A stretch of 10,987 bases of DNA from Gammaproteobacteria bacterium. GTDB lineage: Bacteria; Pseudomonadota; Gammaproteobacteria; Granulosicoccales; Granulosicoccaceae. The notes below the pieces were generated by a model. It did not search any database, was not told where the DNA came from, and was given only the letters and a program-made list of their open reading frames with translations. Location of the stretch: assembly GCA_020444765.1 (NCBI GenBank), contig JAGRHW010000094.1, positions 1 through 10,987 of the forward strand, read 5' to 3'. This document shows positions 1 through 6,547 of the stretch, in pieces. Made by a program: the position numbers and the translations under genes. Numbering within the stretch: position 1 is the first letter of the stretch; the number at the start of each line of letters is the position of its first letter.

Positions 1-315
1 CCCGCCTGCGAGGATTACGATATGTGGCTGAAAATCTGCGCCCGCGAGCCGGTGCTTTACGTCGAAACACCGATTATTCGTAAATACGGCGGCCATGCGG
101 ATCAGCTTTCGCGAAAATTCTGGGGCATGGACCGCTTCCGGATCAAAGCCCTGCACAAGCTCTTACTAGGCGATCAATTAAGCAGCCGTGACCGACGCTC
201 GGCCGCTGCCATGCTGGCCCGCAAGGCGCGGATCTTCGCCAAGGGCGCGCGCAAACACGGCCGCCCGCAGGAGGCCGATCACTACGAAACCCTGGCGCAA
301 ACCTTCGATGTCTGA
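1..315 (+). CDS. Family 2 glycosyltransferase, C-terminal part (5' end outside window)
   Basis: The reading frame is open from base 1 and ends with TGA at 313-315, giving the last 104 residues of a protein whose start lies outside the window. It opens with the acidic ACEDYDMWLKI motif, the late ED-x-D-x-W-x-R/K-type motif of GT2 (GT-A fold) glycosyltransferases near the acceptor/catalytic base region. The YGGHADQLS and FWGMDRFRI stretches that follow are typical of a subgroup of bacterial GT2 proteins. The family transfers a sugar from a nucleotide-sugar donor, usually at the cytoplasmic face for polysaccharide or glycolipid synthesis; donor and acceptor cannot be told from this fragment. The C-terminal ~50 residues are basic and helical. 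The stop overlaps the start of the next gene by 8 bases, so the two are probably co-translated. A methionine at base 22 is internal to the conserved motif and is not the real start. Confidence 0.85.
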   Translation, partial: PACEDYDMWLKICAREPVLYVETPIIRKYGGHADQLSRKFWGMDRFRIKALHKLLLGDQLSSRDRRSAAAMLARKARIFAKGARKHGRPQEADHYETLAQTFDV

Positions 316-1138
316 TGCCCTGCAAAACCCGCTCTATCTGGTGGTCGCGCTGCAAAGCGAAGCCAACCCGCTGATCGAACAGTTCAGCCTGAAAGCCGTG
401 CGTAACGGCCCCTTGCGTTACTTTGAACGCGACACCGTCAGGCTGATGATCAGCGGAATCGGCAAAACCAGCACGGCCGCCGCCACCGCCGCCCTGCTGC
501 ATGGGCGGGACGATCTCGACAAGGCGGTTTGTCTGAACATCGGTATTGCCGGGCATGCCAGCCTTGATCTCGGCACGCTGTTCGTTGCCCACAGGATCAG
601 CGATGTGGCCAGTGGCAAGCACTGGTTTCCACCTTTGACCTTCAATCCGCCATGCCCGACCAGCCAGCTCGATACGCTCGACGCACCTTCCGGCGTTTAT
701 CCTGACAATACAGGTCTGGATATGGAGGCTGCCGCCTTTTATCCGGTTGCAAGCCGTTATACCGAAGCCGAGCTGACCCAGGTGGTGAAGATTGTTTCCG
801 ACACGCCGGAACATTCGCTCGAAGCGCTCGACAAGCAACGCGTCACGCAACTGGTCGGCGACGCCCTGCCCGCCATCGGTCAGATTGTCGGCCGACTCGA
901 CGCTCTGGCCTGCCGGCAATTCGACGCTTCGCCGATCCGCAAACGTTGCGACCAATTCGCCGAACGCTGGCATCTGACCGTCAGCCAGCAAAATACCCTG
1001 CGGCGACTGCTGGAACGCCATCAGGCCTTATTCCGGGAGTTGCCAAGCGTGGATTCGCTGGCCCGGGCCGCCAATGGCAAAGCATTGTTGAAGCAGCTGG
1101 AGAGCAGTCTCGTTCCGGAAGGCGGGCGCGCGCCGTGA
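308..1138 (+). CDS. Nucleoside phosphorylase family protein (MTA/SAH nucleosidase-like), with C-terminal extension
   Basis: The protein has 276 residues from ATG at 308. This start is chosen because the Rossmann-like first strand (LYLVVALQSEA) begins right after it and because upstream codons belong to the glycosyltransferase in another frame. Motifs of the PNP/UDP phosphorylase-1 fold are visible: GIGKTSTAAATAALL from residue 50, NIGIAG near residue 80, the substrate-ribose motif DMEAAAF with Glu140, and an SD motif with Asp165, the usual purine-contacting acid in MTA/SAH nucleosidase. The family cleaves N-glycosidic bonds of nucleosides such as methylthioadenosine, S-adenosylhomocysteine or futalosine; the substrate here is unknown. 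Residues ~195-276 form a helical, charged extension beyond the usual ~230-residue enzyme. There is no obvious Shine-Dalgarno, so expression probably depends on coupling to the upstream gene. The stop overlaps the GTG start of the next gene. Confidence 0.8.
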   Translation: MSDALQNPLYLVVALQSEANPLIEQFSLKAVRNGPLRYFERDTVRLMISGIGKTSTAAATAALLHGRDDLDKAVCLNIGIAGHASLDLGTLFVAHRISDVASGKHWFPPLTFNPPCPTSQLDTLDAPSGVYPDNTGLDMEAAAFYPVASRYTEAELTQVVKIVSDTPEHSLEALDKQRVTQLVGDALPAIGQIVGRLDALACRQFDASPIRKRCDQFAERWHLTVSQQNTLRRLLERHQALFRELPSVDSLARAANGKALLKQLESSLVPEGGRAP

Positions 1139-2142
1139 TCGACACGATCTACATTGAAGAAGCGGCCGCCGAATTTGCAAAAACCGACCAGATCCTGGCG
1201 CGTTTTCCCCGCGCCCGGAAAATCACCGTGCGCCGTTACGGCGAGATTTTCAATCCGAAAGCACAAAACTTCCGCCTGCAAAAAAACAATCCGGCATTGA
1301 TTCTGGCCGTCAAGCACGACGGATTCGTGCTGCCGGCACCCGCTCATTACGGCATAGGCGGCGAACACAATTACTATTTTTCTCACATGATGAACTGCGT
1401 ATACGACTGCCGTTATTGCTTTTTACAAGGCATGTACCAATCTGCCAACTACGTGGTATTCGTCAATTTCGAGGATTTTTTCTCAGCGATCGGCGAACAG
1501 CAGGGGTTGCTTGGCGAAAGCCGGCAGAACGGCTGGTTTTTCTCCGGTTACGATTGCGATTCGCTGGCGCTGGAACCGGTCACGCAGTTTATCCACGACG
1601 CCCTGGATGAATTTGCAAAACTGCCCGATGCGCGACTGGAACTCAGAACCAAAAGCACGCAAATCCGCCCCTTGCTGAAACGCGAGGCAATGGCCAACTG
1701 CGTCGTCGCCTTCAGTCTCTCACCAGCGGAAATCGTCGCCGCGCTGGAACACAAAACCGCCAGCCTGGAAAAGCGCGTACAGGCGGCCAAAACGCTCGGC
1801 GAACGCGGCTGGCCGATCGGCCTGCGTTTCGATCCGATCATCGGTACGGAAAATTTCCAGGCCGTTTACCGCCGGTTTTTCGATTTCGTTTTCAGCGAAC
1901 TGCCGGAATCTTTCATCCATTCGGTCAGTCTCGGGCCGTTTCGTCTGCCAAAACCTTTTTATAAAAAAATGCTTCAACTGTATCCGGAAGAACCGATGTT
2001 CGCCGCTGACATGCAGGCCCATGACAATCTGGTGTCTTATGAAACGCAGGCTGAACAGCAAATGCTGGCTTTTTGCCGCGAGAGGATTCTGCAATCGATT
2101 CCCGACGGGAAATTTTTTCCCTGCGTGGAGATAGCGCCATGA
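1135..2142 (+). CDS. Spore photoproduct lyase family radical SAM protein
   Basis: The protein has 335 residues, close to SplB of Bacillus (~342). Start: GTG at 1135, in a GTGA overlap with the previous stop and preceded by GGAAGG at 1117-1122; the first ATGs upstream in frame lie deep inside the previous gene. The radical SAM cluster is CVYDCRYC, with Cys88, Cys92 and Cys95 in the CX3CX2C order that binds a 4Fe-4S cluster and SAM. A further cysteine, Cys141 in YDCDSLALE, lies at the place of the hydrogen-donor cysteine of spore photoproduct lyase (Cys141 in B. subtilis). The family repairs the thymine dimer 5-thyminyl-5,6-dihydrothymine in spore DNA by H-atom abstraction. Homologues in non-sporulating bacteria have no firmly known substrate, so DNA repair here is an inference. 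Tyr94 matches a tyrosine implicated in radical transfer, while the residue after Cys95 is Phe. It ends in an ATGA overlap with the dehydrogenase gene. Confidence 0.85.
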   Translation: MIDTIYIEEAAAEFAKTDQILARFPRARKITVRRYGEIFNPKAQNFRLQKNNPALILAVKHDGFVLPAPAHYGIGGEHNYYFSHMMNCVYDCRYCFLQGMYQSANYVVFVNFEDFFSAIGEQQGLLGESRQNGWFFSGYDCDSLALEPVTQFIHDALDEFAKLPDARLELRTKSTQIRPLLKREAMANCVVAFSLSPAEIVAALEHKTASLEKRVQAAKTLGERGWPIGLRFDPIIGTENFQAVYRRFFDFVFSELPESFIHSVSLGPFRLPKPFYKKMLQLYPEEPMFAADMQAHDNLVSYETQAEQQMLAFCRERILQSIPDGKFFPCVEIAP

Positions 2143-2849
2143 AGCGCCGCTGCTTTGTCATCAGCGGGACAAGCCGTGGTATCGGATACGCAATTGCCGA
2201 CGCCCTGCTCGCCAGCGGCCATTTTGTTTACGGCATTTCACGCAGCGAACCCGAAGGACTAAGTGACCACGATAATTTCCGCTGGCTGCAAGTCGATCTT
2301 GGCGACGGCGCCGCAAGCGAGGCCGCGATGCGCCGGCTTTTATCCAGCGACACCACAATCGATGGCCTGATCAATAATGCAGGCAGCGGGCTTTTCGGCT
2401 CGCTGGAGGAATTCTCCTTCAGCCAGATCGAGCAATCCCTGCGAATCAATCTGCTGGCGTCGATCCAATTGACACGGCTGCTGATCAGCACGCTCAAACG
2501 ACAAGCCCGCTCGGACATCGTTTTTATCGGTTCCGAATCAGCACTGCAGGGCGGGCGTTACGGCAGCCTCTACAGCGCCGCCAAATTCGGCCTGCGCGGT
2601 TTTGCCCAGGCCCTGCGTCACGAATGCTCAAACAGCAACACCCATGTCAGCATCGTCAATCCCGGCATGGTGCGCAGCAGTTTTTTTGACGGCTTGCATT
2701 TCGAACCCGGTGAACACGCCGACAACGCCCTGCTGCCCCGGGATGTCGCTGACGCGGTAATGACGATCATCAACGCACCGGATCACGCCCTGATCGACGA
2801 GATCAATATGACGCCGCTGAAACGCGTGGCACGGAAAAAAGGCCGTTAG
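2139..2849 (+). CDS. Short-chain dehydrogenase/reductase (SDR), end of the SPL operon
   Basis: The protein has 236 residues from ATG at 2139, which overlaps the preceding TGA as ATGA and has GGAG at 2127-2130, 8 bases upstream. It is a classical SDR with an NAD(P)-binding Rossmann fold. The nucleotide-binding loop SGTSRGIG is at residues 9-16 (Ser replaces the first Thr of TGxxxGxG), the NNAG motif follows the fourth strand, and the catalytic set is Ser132, Tyr145 and Lys149 (YSAAK). Ile-rich loops and FVYGISRSEP after the second strand, with Arg at the cofactor-selecting site, suggest NADPH preference, but this is an inference. Substrate unknown. It is very probably co-expressed with the radical SAM protein and the phosphorylase family protein, so it may reduce or oxidise a nucleoside- or sugar-derived product of that pathway. 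No hairpin with a U-tract terminator was seen after the stop. Confidence 0.88.
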   Translation: MKRRCFVISGTSRGIGYAIADALLASGHFVYGISRSEPEGLSDHDNFRWLQVDLGDGAASEAAMRRLLSSDTTIDGLINNAGSGLFGSLEEFSFSQIEQSLRINLLASIQLTRLLISTLKRQARSDIVFIGSESALQGGRYGSLYSAAKFGLRGFAQALRHECSNSNTHVSIVNPGMVRSSFFDGLHFEPGEHADNALLPRDVADAVMTIINAPDHALIDEINMTPLKRVARKKGR

Positions 2850-2944
2850 CCGGGAGACCAGCGCACCAAATAATTGCACGCGAAACATCAGCCGGTCTGT
2901 TGCGTCGATACCGGTTGCCGGCACTTCAGCCAGCCTGTTCCAAA

Positions 2945-3082
2945 TACAGGTGTAACCTCCACTGATACCTGTACCGGTTTGTAATAAAAACGACTGTACG
3001 TCACCGCTCTTATCGGTAAACTTTCTTTACTCAAAACCAGCGTACAGGCCAGCGACATTTTTTATCTGTACTAGAATTGTAC
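2945..3082. promoter_or_regulatory. Cluster of GTAC-centred motifs and inverted repeats
   Basis: GTAC occurs at 2971, 2996, 3042, 3068 and 3079, four of them as TGTAC and one as CGTACAG. Two 7-base inverted repeats lie in the same stretch: TACAGGT/ACCTGTA with a 15-base spacer and CTGTACG/CGTACAG with a 40-base spacer. Repeated half-sites of one core suggest binding of a dimeric regulator, but no matching regulator gene is in the window and no strong -35/-10 pair was found. Confidence 0.3.
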
Positions 3083-3204
3083 GTGCATTGTTTCTCAGTC
3101 AGCCGGTTGCCTGGTTGATTGATTCAGAGCACTAAAAATCCACCTTCCATGGAGCCGGCAGCCTGGCTTGCAGCCGCCGTTATCGGCATTGCAATGGAGA
3201 GAAC

Positions 3205-3246
3205 ATGAAAGCGATCTCGTCACTCGCCTCTTCCGCGATGATGTGA
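3205..3246 (+). CDS. Possible 13-residue leader peptide (MKAISSLASSAMM)
   Basis: ATG at 3205 is preceded by GGAGAG at 3196-3201, one of the better ribosome binding sites in the window, and is followed by 12 more codons and TGA at 3244-3246. The peptide is small, serine/alanine rich and has no charged residue except Lys2. A perfect palindrome starts 4 bases after the stop. The arrangement resembles a translated leader, but it lacks a run of regulatory codons and a terminator. It could also be the surviving first codons of a lost gene, or chance. Confidence 0.2.
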   Translation: MKAISSLASSAMM

Positions 3247-3249
3247 CTC

Positions 3250-3263
3250 GGGAAAGCTTTCCC
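3250..3263. repeat. Perfect 14-base palindrome after the mini-ORF
   Basis: GGGAAAGCTTTCCC reads identically on both strands. As RNA it could fold as a 5-base stem (GGGAA/TTCCC) with a four-base loop, but no U-tract follows, so it is not a typical terminator. It could equally be a protein-binding dyad. Confidence 0.4.
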
Positions 3264-3439
3264 ATACTTGTAAAGATTCTGGGCGAACTGCTTTTACTTG
3301 CTACAATAATCTTTTACCAATGAGAGCGGTGATTCAGCAATTGCAACAATTTGCTGCCTTCTGAGCAGTCGAGGCCAACGGTTTCGCCCGCTGCTCCGCA
3401 CGCTTGGCGCAGGGCAGTCAGAAACAGCCAAGAGGAATT

Positions 3440-4114
3440 ATGATTTCACATAGACACAAATGCATTTTCATCCACATTCCGAAATGCGCCGGAACAAGTA
3501 TTGAAGAAGCCTTGGGCCACCTTGACGGCCACACGGGAAGAGGTGGGCAGGACCATAGATCCATACGCCATCTCCAGCCCCTGCAGACCAACCGCTTTTC
3601 ATTATCCAACGATAATATTTATGAGATTGCAAAAAGATTAAAGCGGCAATATTTTAAAAGCGAACTCAACCATCGAAACAAATATACGGTTACGGACACA
3701 CAATACGATTCATATTTTAAATTTACGTTTATCCGCAACCCGTGGGCTCGAGCATTTTCATGGTACAAGGCCGTAATGCGTGACGAAATTACAAAGAAAG
3801 GCCTGCGTATAACAGGCAACCCTTCGCTGGAAGAAGCACTTAAAACACATGCCGGCAAGGGTTTGTTAAAACCCCAGCCTTACTGGATAAAGGATTTCAC
3901 CGGCACTATCCACCTTGATTACATTGGCCGTTTTGAAACACTGGAAGATGATTTTGAGGAAGTCCGTAAAAAAGCAAATTTACCTGAGATTAAACTACCT
4001 CATCGACTAAAAGGTTTGGGTGGAGAATATCGCAAACACTATACGGAAACCGCCAAGAAAATTATCGCCAAGATATATGAAGAGGAAATCGCCTTATTTA
4101 AATACACCTTCTGA
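3440..4114 (+). CDS. Sulfotransferase family 2-type protein (PAPS-dependent)
   Basis: The protein has 224 residues. Start: ATG at 3440, preceded by AGAGGA at 3431-3436; the family motif begins only eight residues later, whereas the upstream codons in frame look non-coding. The 5'-phosphosulfate loop is IFIHIPKCAGTSIEEAL (Lys15, Gly18, Thr19) and the 3'-phosphate-binding motif is FIRNPWARAFSWY (Arg99, Asn100, Pro101, Arg104, Ser107). Together these define cytosolic or Golgi-like sulfotransferases that move sulfate from 3'-phosphoadenylyl sulfate to a hydroxyl, usually on a carbohydrate or lipid. The acceptor is unknown. No signal peptide or membrane anchor is visible, so it is probably cytoplasmic. 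Base composition is unlike the neighbours: 3601-3720 has 36 G+C in 120 bases (30%, counted by hand), against roughly 75% in parts of the carrier gene, which points to horizontal acquisition. Confidence 0.85.
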   Translation: MISHRHKCIFIHIPKCAGTSIEEALGHLDGHTGRGGQDHRSIRHLQPLQTNRFSLSNDNIYEIAKRLKRQYFKSELNHRNKYTVTDTQYDSYFKFTFIRNPWARAFSWYKAVMRDEITKKGLRITGNPSLEEALKTHAGKGLLKPQPYWIKDFTGTIHLDYIGRFETLEDDFEEVRKKANLPEIKLPHRLKGLGGEYRKHYTETAKKIIAKIYEEEIALFKYTF

Positions 4115-4142
4115 CCTTCATTCGCTGAAACCTGTTTTGCTG

Positions 4143-4148
4143 TATACT
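4143..4148 (+). promoter_or_regulatory. Possible -10 box upstream of the DUF2214 gene
   Basis: TATACT matches the sigma-70 -10 consensus at five of six positions and lies 58 bases before the ATG at 4207. A weak -35 candidate TTCGCT (4121-4126) is 16 bases upstream. Only the -10 is convincing. Confidence 0.35.
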
Positions 4149-4206
4149 GTGATTTCTTTTTTGTCGATCAGCCTCATCGGCCGCTAGGCGGAGCGAGAAA
4201 CAGCTT

Positions 4207-4641
4207 ATGACTGAGGTATTCATCCGCTATATACACTTCATCGGCATACTGAGCCTGTCGTCGATGCTTGTCGTGGAACACACACTGCTCAAGACACAGC
4301 TGACGATCGCCGAGGTAAAACGTCTCGCCGTGGTGGATGCCATTTATGGTCTTTCAGCAGTCGTCACCTTCCTTGCCGGGTTGACACTCTGGCTATGGGT
4401 CGGCAAACCGCCCGCCTTTTACACCGGCAATCCGGTTTTTCATGCCAAACTGGGCGTATTCATTCTGCTTGCATTACTTTCCATCCTGCCAACGGTTTTC
4501 TTTCTGAAACACCGAAAGTCCGGCCAGACACATATCGAAGTGCCAAAAATGATAATCCATCTTGTGCGGCTTGAGCTTGTAGTGTTGCTTGTCATTCCGG
4601 CCCTGGCGGTGTTGATGGCTCATGGTTACGGGCTCGCCTGA
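4207..4641 (+). CDS. DUF2214-type integral membrane protein
   Basis: The protein has 144 residues, the usual length of this small membrane family, and four predicted transmembrane helices: roughly residues 5-23, 44-66, 80-100 and 118-140. Conserved-looking features are the N-terminal RYIHFIGILSL, LVVEHTLL after helix 1, and the FHAKLGVFILLALLSI segment. Histidines near the membrane (His10, His25, His80 region and His118 region) suggest possible haem or metal binding, but that is an inference. The function of the family is not established. The start follows a weak purine stretch (GGCGGAGCGAGAAA). It is 92 bases after the sulfotransferase gene with its own likely promoter, so it is probably a separate transcription unit. 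Confidence 0.75.
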   Translation: MTEVFIRYIHFIGILSLSSMLVVEHTLLKTQLTIAEVKRLAVVDAIYGLSAVVTFLAGLTLWLWVGKPPAFYTGNPVFHAKLGVFILLALLSILPTVFFLKHRKSGQTHIEVPKMIIHLVRLELVVLLVIPALAVLMAHGYGLA

Positions 4642-4837
4642 GCGCTTTCAGATCTGCCAATCTCTATCTTCAGACTTTCCCGTTCAGAAATTTCCACCTC
4701 AGCTCCTGGTGCAATTGCTCGGCAAATCACTCAAAAAAGCGTCTCTGGAAGCTGTTTAGAATCTCGGTAAGTTATCATTCAGGTCCGGATGTGAAATAAT
4801 GCAATCCGGGCAGATTTTTACTTCAGGTGTAAAACTC

Positions 4838-5269
4838 ATGGGACATTTGATTTCCAAACAGGATGCAAGCTTCAGGCGACAGGTCGAGGCGTGCGAATTT
4901 CCTGTAAAAAAGTTCGATCACAGAGCGCATTTGCGACTGGCTTATATCTATCTCGCCGAAAACAATCCACATTCGTCCACGCAGCTTATGCGCGAGGCGT
5001 TAAATGGTTTACTAAAATCTGCAGGCGTGGACCCTGATCAAAAGTATCACGAAACGCTGACGGAAGCCTGGATTCTGGCGGTTGATCACTTTATGCATAA
5101 AACGGAAAGTTCGACATCGGCAGACGATTTTATCGATCAGCACCCGATCATGCTGGATTCGAACATCATGCTGACTCACTATTCCGCCGACGTGCTTTTT
5201 TCAGAGAATGCACGCAAGGCTTTTGTCGAACCGAATCTCGACCCCATACCCAGATACCGTTTTTCCTAG
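4838..5269 (+). CDS. Conserved-looking protein of unknown function
   Basis: The protein has 143 residues if it starts at ATG 4838, which has AGGTG eight bases upstream; an in-frame ATG at 4799 would add 13 residues but has only a poor ribosome binding site. The sequence reads as a soluble mostly helical protein. It has FDHRAHLRLAYIYLAE near the N-terminus, YHETLTEAWILAVDHFM in the middle, and DQHPIMLDSNIMLTHYSADVLF near the C-terminus. Repeated His, Asp and Glu pairs (FDHRAH, YHE, DHFMH, LTHYS) could form a metal or substrate site. No signal peptide and no membrane segment were seen. I do not recognise a named domain. It stands alone, in the same direction as ddl 94 bases downstream. Confidence 0.65.
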   Translation: MGHLISKQDASFRRQVEACEFPVKKFDHRAHLRLAYIYLAENNPHSSTQLMREALNGLLKSAGVDPDQKYHETLTEAWILAVDHFMHKTESSTSADDFIDQHPIMLDSNIMLTHYSADVLFSENARKAFVEPNLDPIPRYRFS

Positions 5270-5295
5270 GCCCTGTTTCCGTTAGTTTCAGCAAA

Positions 5296-5308
5296 AGTAT
5301 GCCATACT
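5296..5308. promoter_or_regulatory. 13-base dyad upstream of ddl
   Basis: AGTATG-C-CATACT is a perfect inverted repeat with a one-base centre, 55 bases before the ddl start. The right arm CATACT also resembles a -10 box (four of six matches to TATAAT). It may be an operator overlapping a ddl promoter; no good -35 was found. Confidence 0.3.
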
Positions 5309-5363
5309 CTGTTTATGCTATTGGCATCAATAAAGCTTCTTAGAACGGGTATTTCCTATAACC

Positions 5364-6461
5364 ATGAGTAAAAAATTACAGGTTGCTATCGTATTCGGCG
5401 GACGTTCGGCTGAGCATGAAGTGTCGCTGCAGTCAGCGAGAAACGTCATCAATGCACTCGACAAAAGCAAATACGAACCTGTCCTCGTGGCGATAGATCG
5501 CGACGGCAACTGGTATCTCAACAGCGATTCAATCCCCCTGCTGAACGAAGAAAACCCGGAAGCGATTCGCCTGAACCGGATGGGCGAGGAAGTAACCTTC
5601 ATTCCCAGACAGGGCAAGGGCGAACTGATCGGACTCGGCTCGGACAAGGGATCGAATCAGATTGATGTGGTGTTTCCCGTGCTGCACGGACCGTACGGAG
5701 AGGATGGGTCGATTCAGGGATTGATGAAACTGGCCAATCTGCCGTTTGTCGGCAGCGGTATTCTCGGCTCCGCGGTTTCAATGGACAAGGATATCTCCAA
5801 ACGGCTGCTGCGACAGGCCGGACTGCCGGTCGCCGACTACATCGTGATACGTAACGCCTCCATCAGTGACGCCGAGGCCGCCGAGATCGGGGAACGGCTT
5901 GGATTACCGGTATTCGTGAAACCCGCCAACCAGGGATCGTCGGTCGGCATAAGCCGGGCGGGCAATGAAAAGGAACTGATCGCGGCCATACAGGAAGCGG
6001 CGAAATTCGACCGCAAGATACTTGTCGAGCAATCGATTACCGGTCGTGAAATCGAATGCGCGGTGCTTGGCAATGAACAGCCGATTGCTTCGATCGCCGG
6101 CGAAATAATCGCGGCCGACGGATTTTATTCCTACGACGCAAAATACATCGACGAAAACGGCGCGATACTTGAGATACCGGCCAGAATTTCGCCATCCGAA
6201 CTTGAGGAAATCCAGCAAACCGCCATTCGCGCCTTTCAGGCTCTCGAATGCACCGGTATGGCCCGCGTCGATATGTTTCTGACGAAAGACGGAAACATCT
6301 ACGTGAACGAGATCAATACCATCCCTGGCTTTACCAAGATCAGCATGTATCCGAAGCTGTGGGATTACTCGGGTATCGCCTATCCAGAACTGATCGACCG
6401 GCTTATCCAGCTGGCGATAGAAGAGCATAAGGCCAGTTCCAGTCTGCGGATCACCCGCTGA
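5364..6461 (+). CDS. ddl: D-alanine--D-alanine ligase
   Basis: The protein has 365 residues, the length of DdlA-type enzymes (DdlB is ~306). It joins two D-alanines with ATP in the cytoplasm to give the dipeptide used by MurF for peptidoglycan precursors. The N-terminal FGGRSAEHEVSLQSA holds Glu17, matching the glutamate that binds the first D-alanine. VLHGPYGEDGSIQG, the ATP-grasp segment VFVKPANQGSSVGISRA (Ser192/Ser193), FYSYDAKYID (Tyr255/Tyr257) and the metal-binding RVDMFLTKDG and VNEINTIPGF follow in the usual order. The tyrosine of the omega loop is kept, as in D-Ala-D-Ala enzymes; VanA-type D-lactate ligases differ there, so a depsipeptide-resistance ligase is unlikely. The gene stands alone rather than in a mur/fts cluster, so the organism may carry another copy there. 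The ribosome binding site is weak. It converges with the macrodomain gene, 86 bases away, with no clear terminator. Confidence 0.95.
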   Translation: MSKKLQVAIVFGGRSAEHEVSLQSARNVINALDKSKYEPVLVAIDRDGNWYLNSDSIPLLNEENPEAIRLNRMGEEVTFIPRQGKGELIGLGSDKGSNQIDVVFPVLHGPYGEDGSIQGLMKLANLPFVGSGILGSAVSMDKDISKRLLRQAGLPVADYIVIRNASISDAEAAEIGERLGLPVFVKPANQGSSVGISRAGNEKELIAAIQEAAKFDRKILVEQSITGREIECAVLGNEQPIASIAGEIIAADGFYSYDAKYIDENGAILEIPARISPSELEEIQQTAIRAFQALECTGMARVDMFLTKDGNIYVNEINTIPGFTKISMYPKLWDYSGIAYPELIDRLIQLAIEEHKASSSLRITR

Positions 6462-6547
6462 CCCAGATTCGCCAATAATAAAGCAAGCTCGACCCCTTTC
6501 AGCGTTTCCGCCAAAGCCGATACAACCTTTTTTCGCCAACCGGACTT

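Larger units (their letters stand above)
2850..3439. other. Long intergenic region between SDR and sulfotransferase genes
   Basis: About 590 bases without a convincing protein gene. It contains an inverted repeat TACAGGT/ACCTGTA (2945-2951, 2967-2973), a second one CTGTACG/CGTACAG (2994-3000, 3041-3047), five GTAC tetramers between 2971 and 3082, a 13-codon mini-ORF with a good ribosome binding site (3205-3246) and a perfect 14-base palindrome (3250-3263). No tRNA-like fold, no known riboswitch core and no clear terminator was recognised. It may be a control region, or decayed DNA left beside a horizontally acquired gene. Confidence 0.6.

Noticed and set aside
143..1021. A 292-codon open frame on the minus strand
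   Set aside because: It is antisense to the phosphorylase family gene, which has clear motifs; the antisense protein shows no recognisable domain and has the Arg/Gly-rich look of a shadow frame.
3320..3364. A 14-codon ORF (MRAVIQQLQQFAAF) in the intergenic region
   Set aside because: There is no ribosome binding site, the composition is ordinary and nothing else supports it.
5364..6461. VanA-type D-alanine-D-lactate ligase
   Set aside because: The omega-loop FYSYDAKY tyrosines are those of ordinary Ddl enzymes, and no vanH, vanX or two-component genes are nearby.
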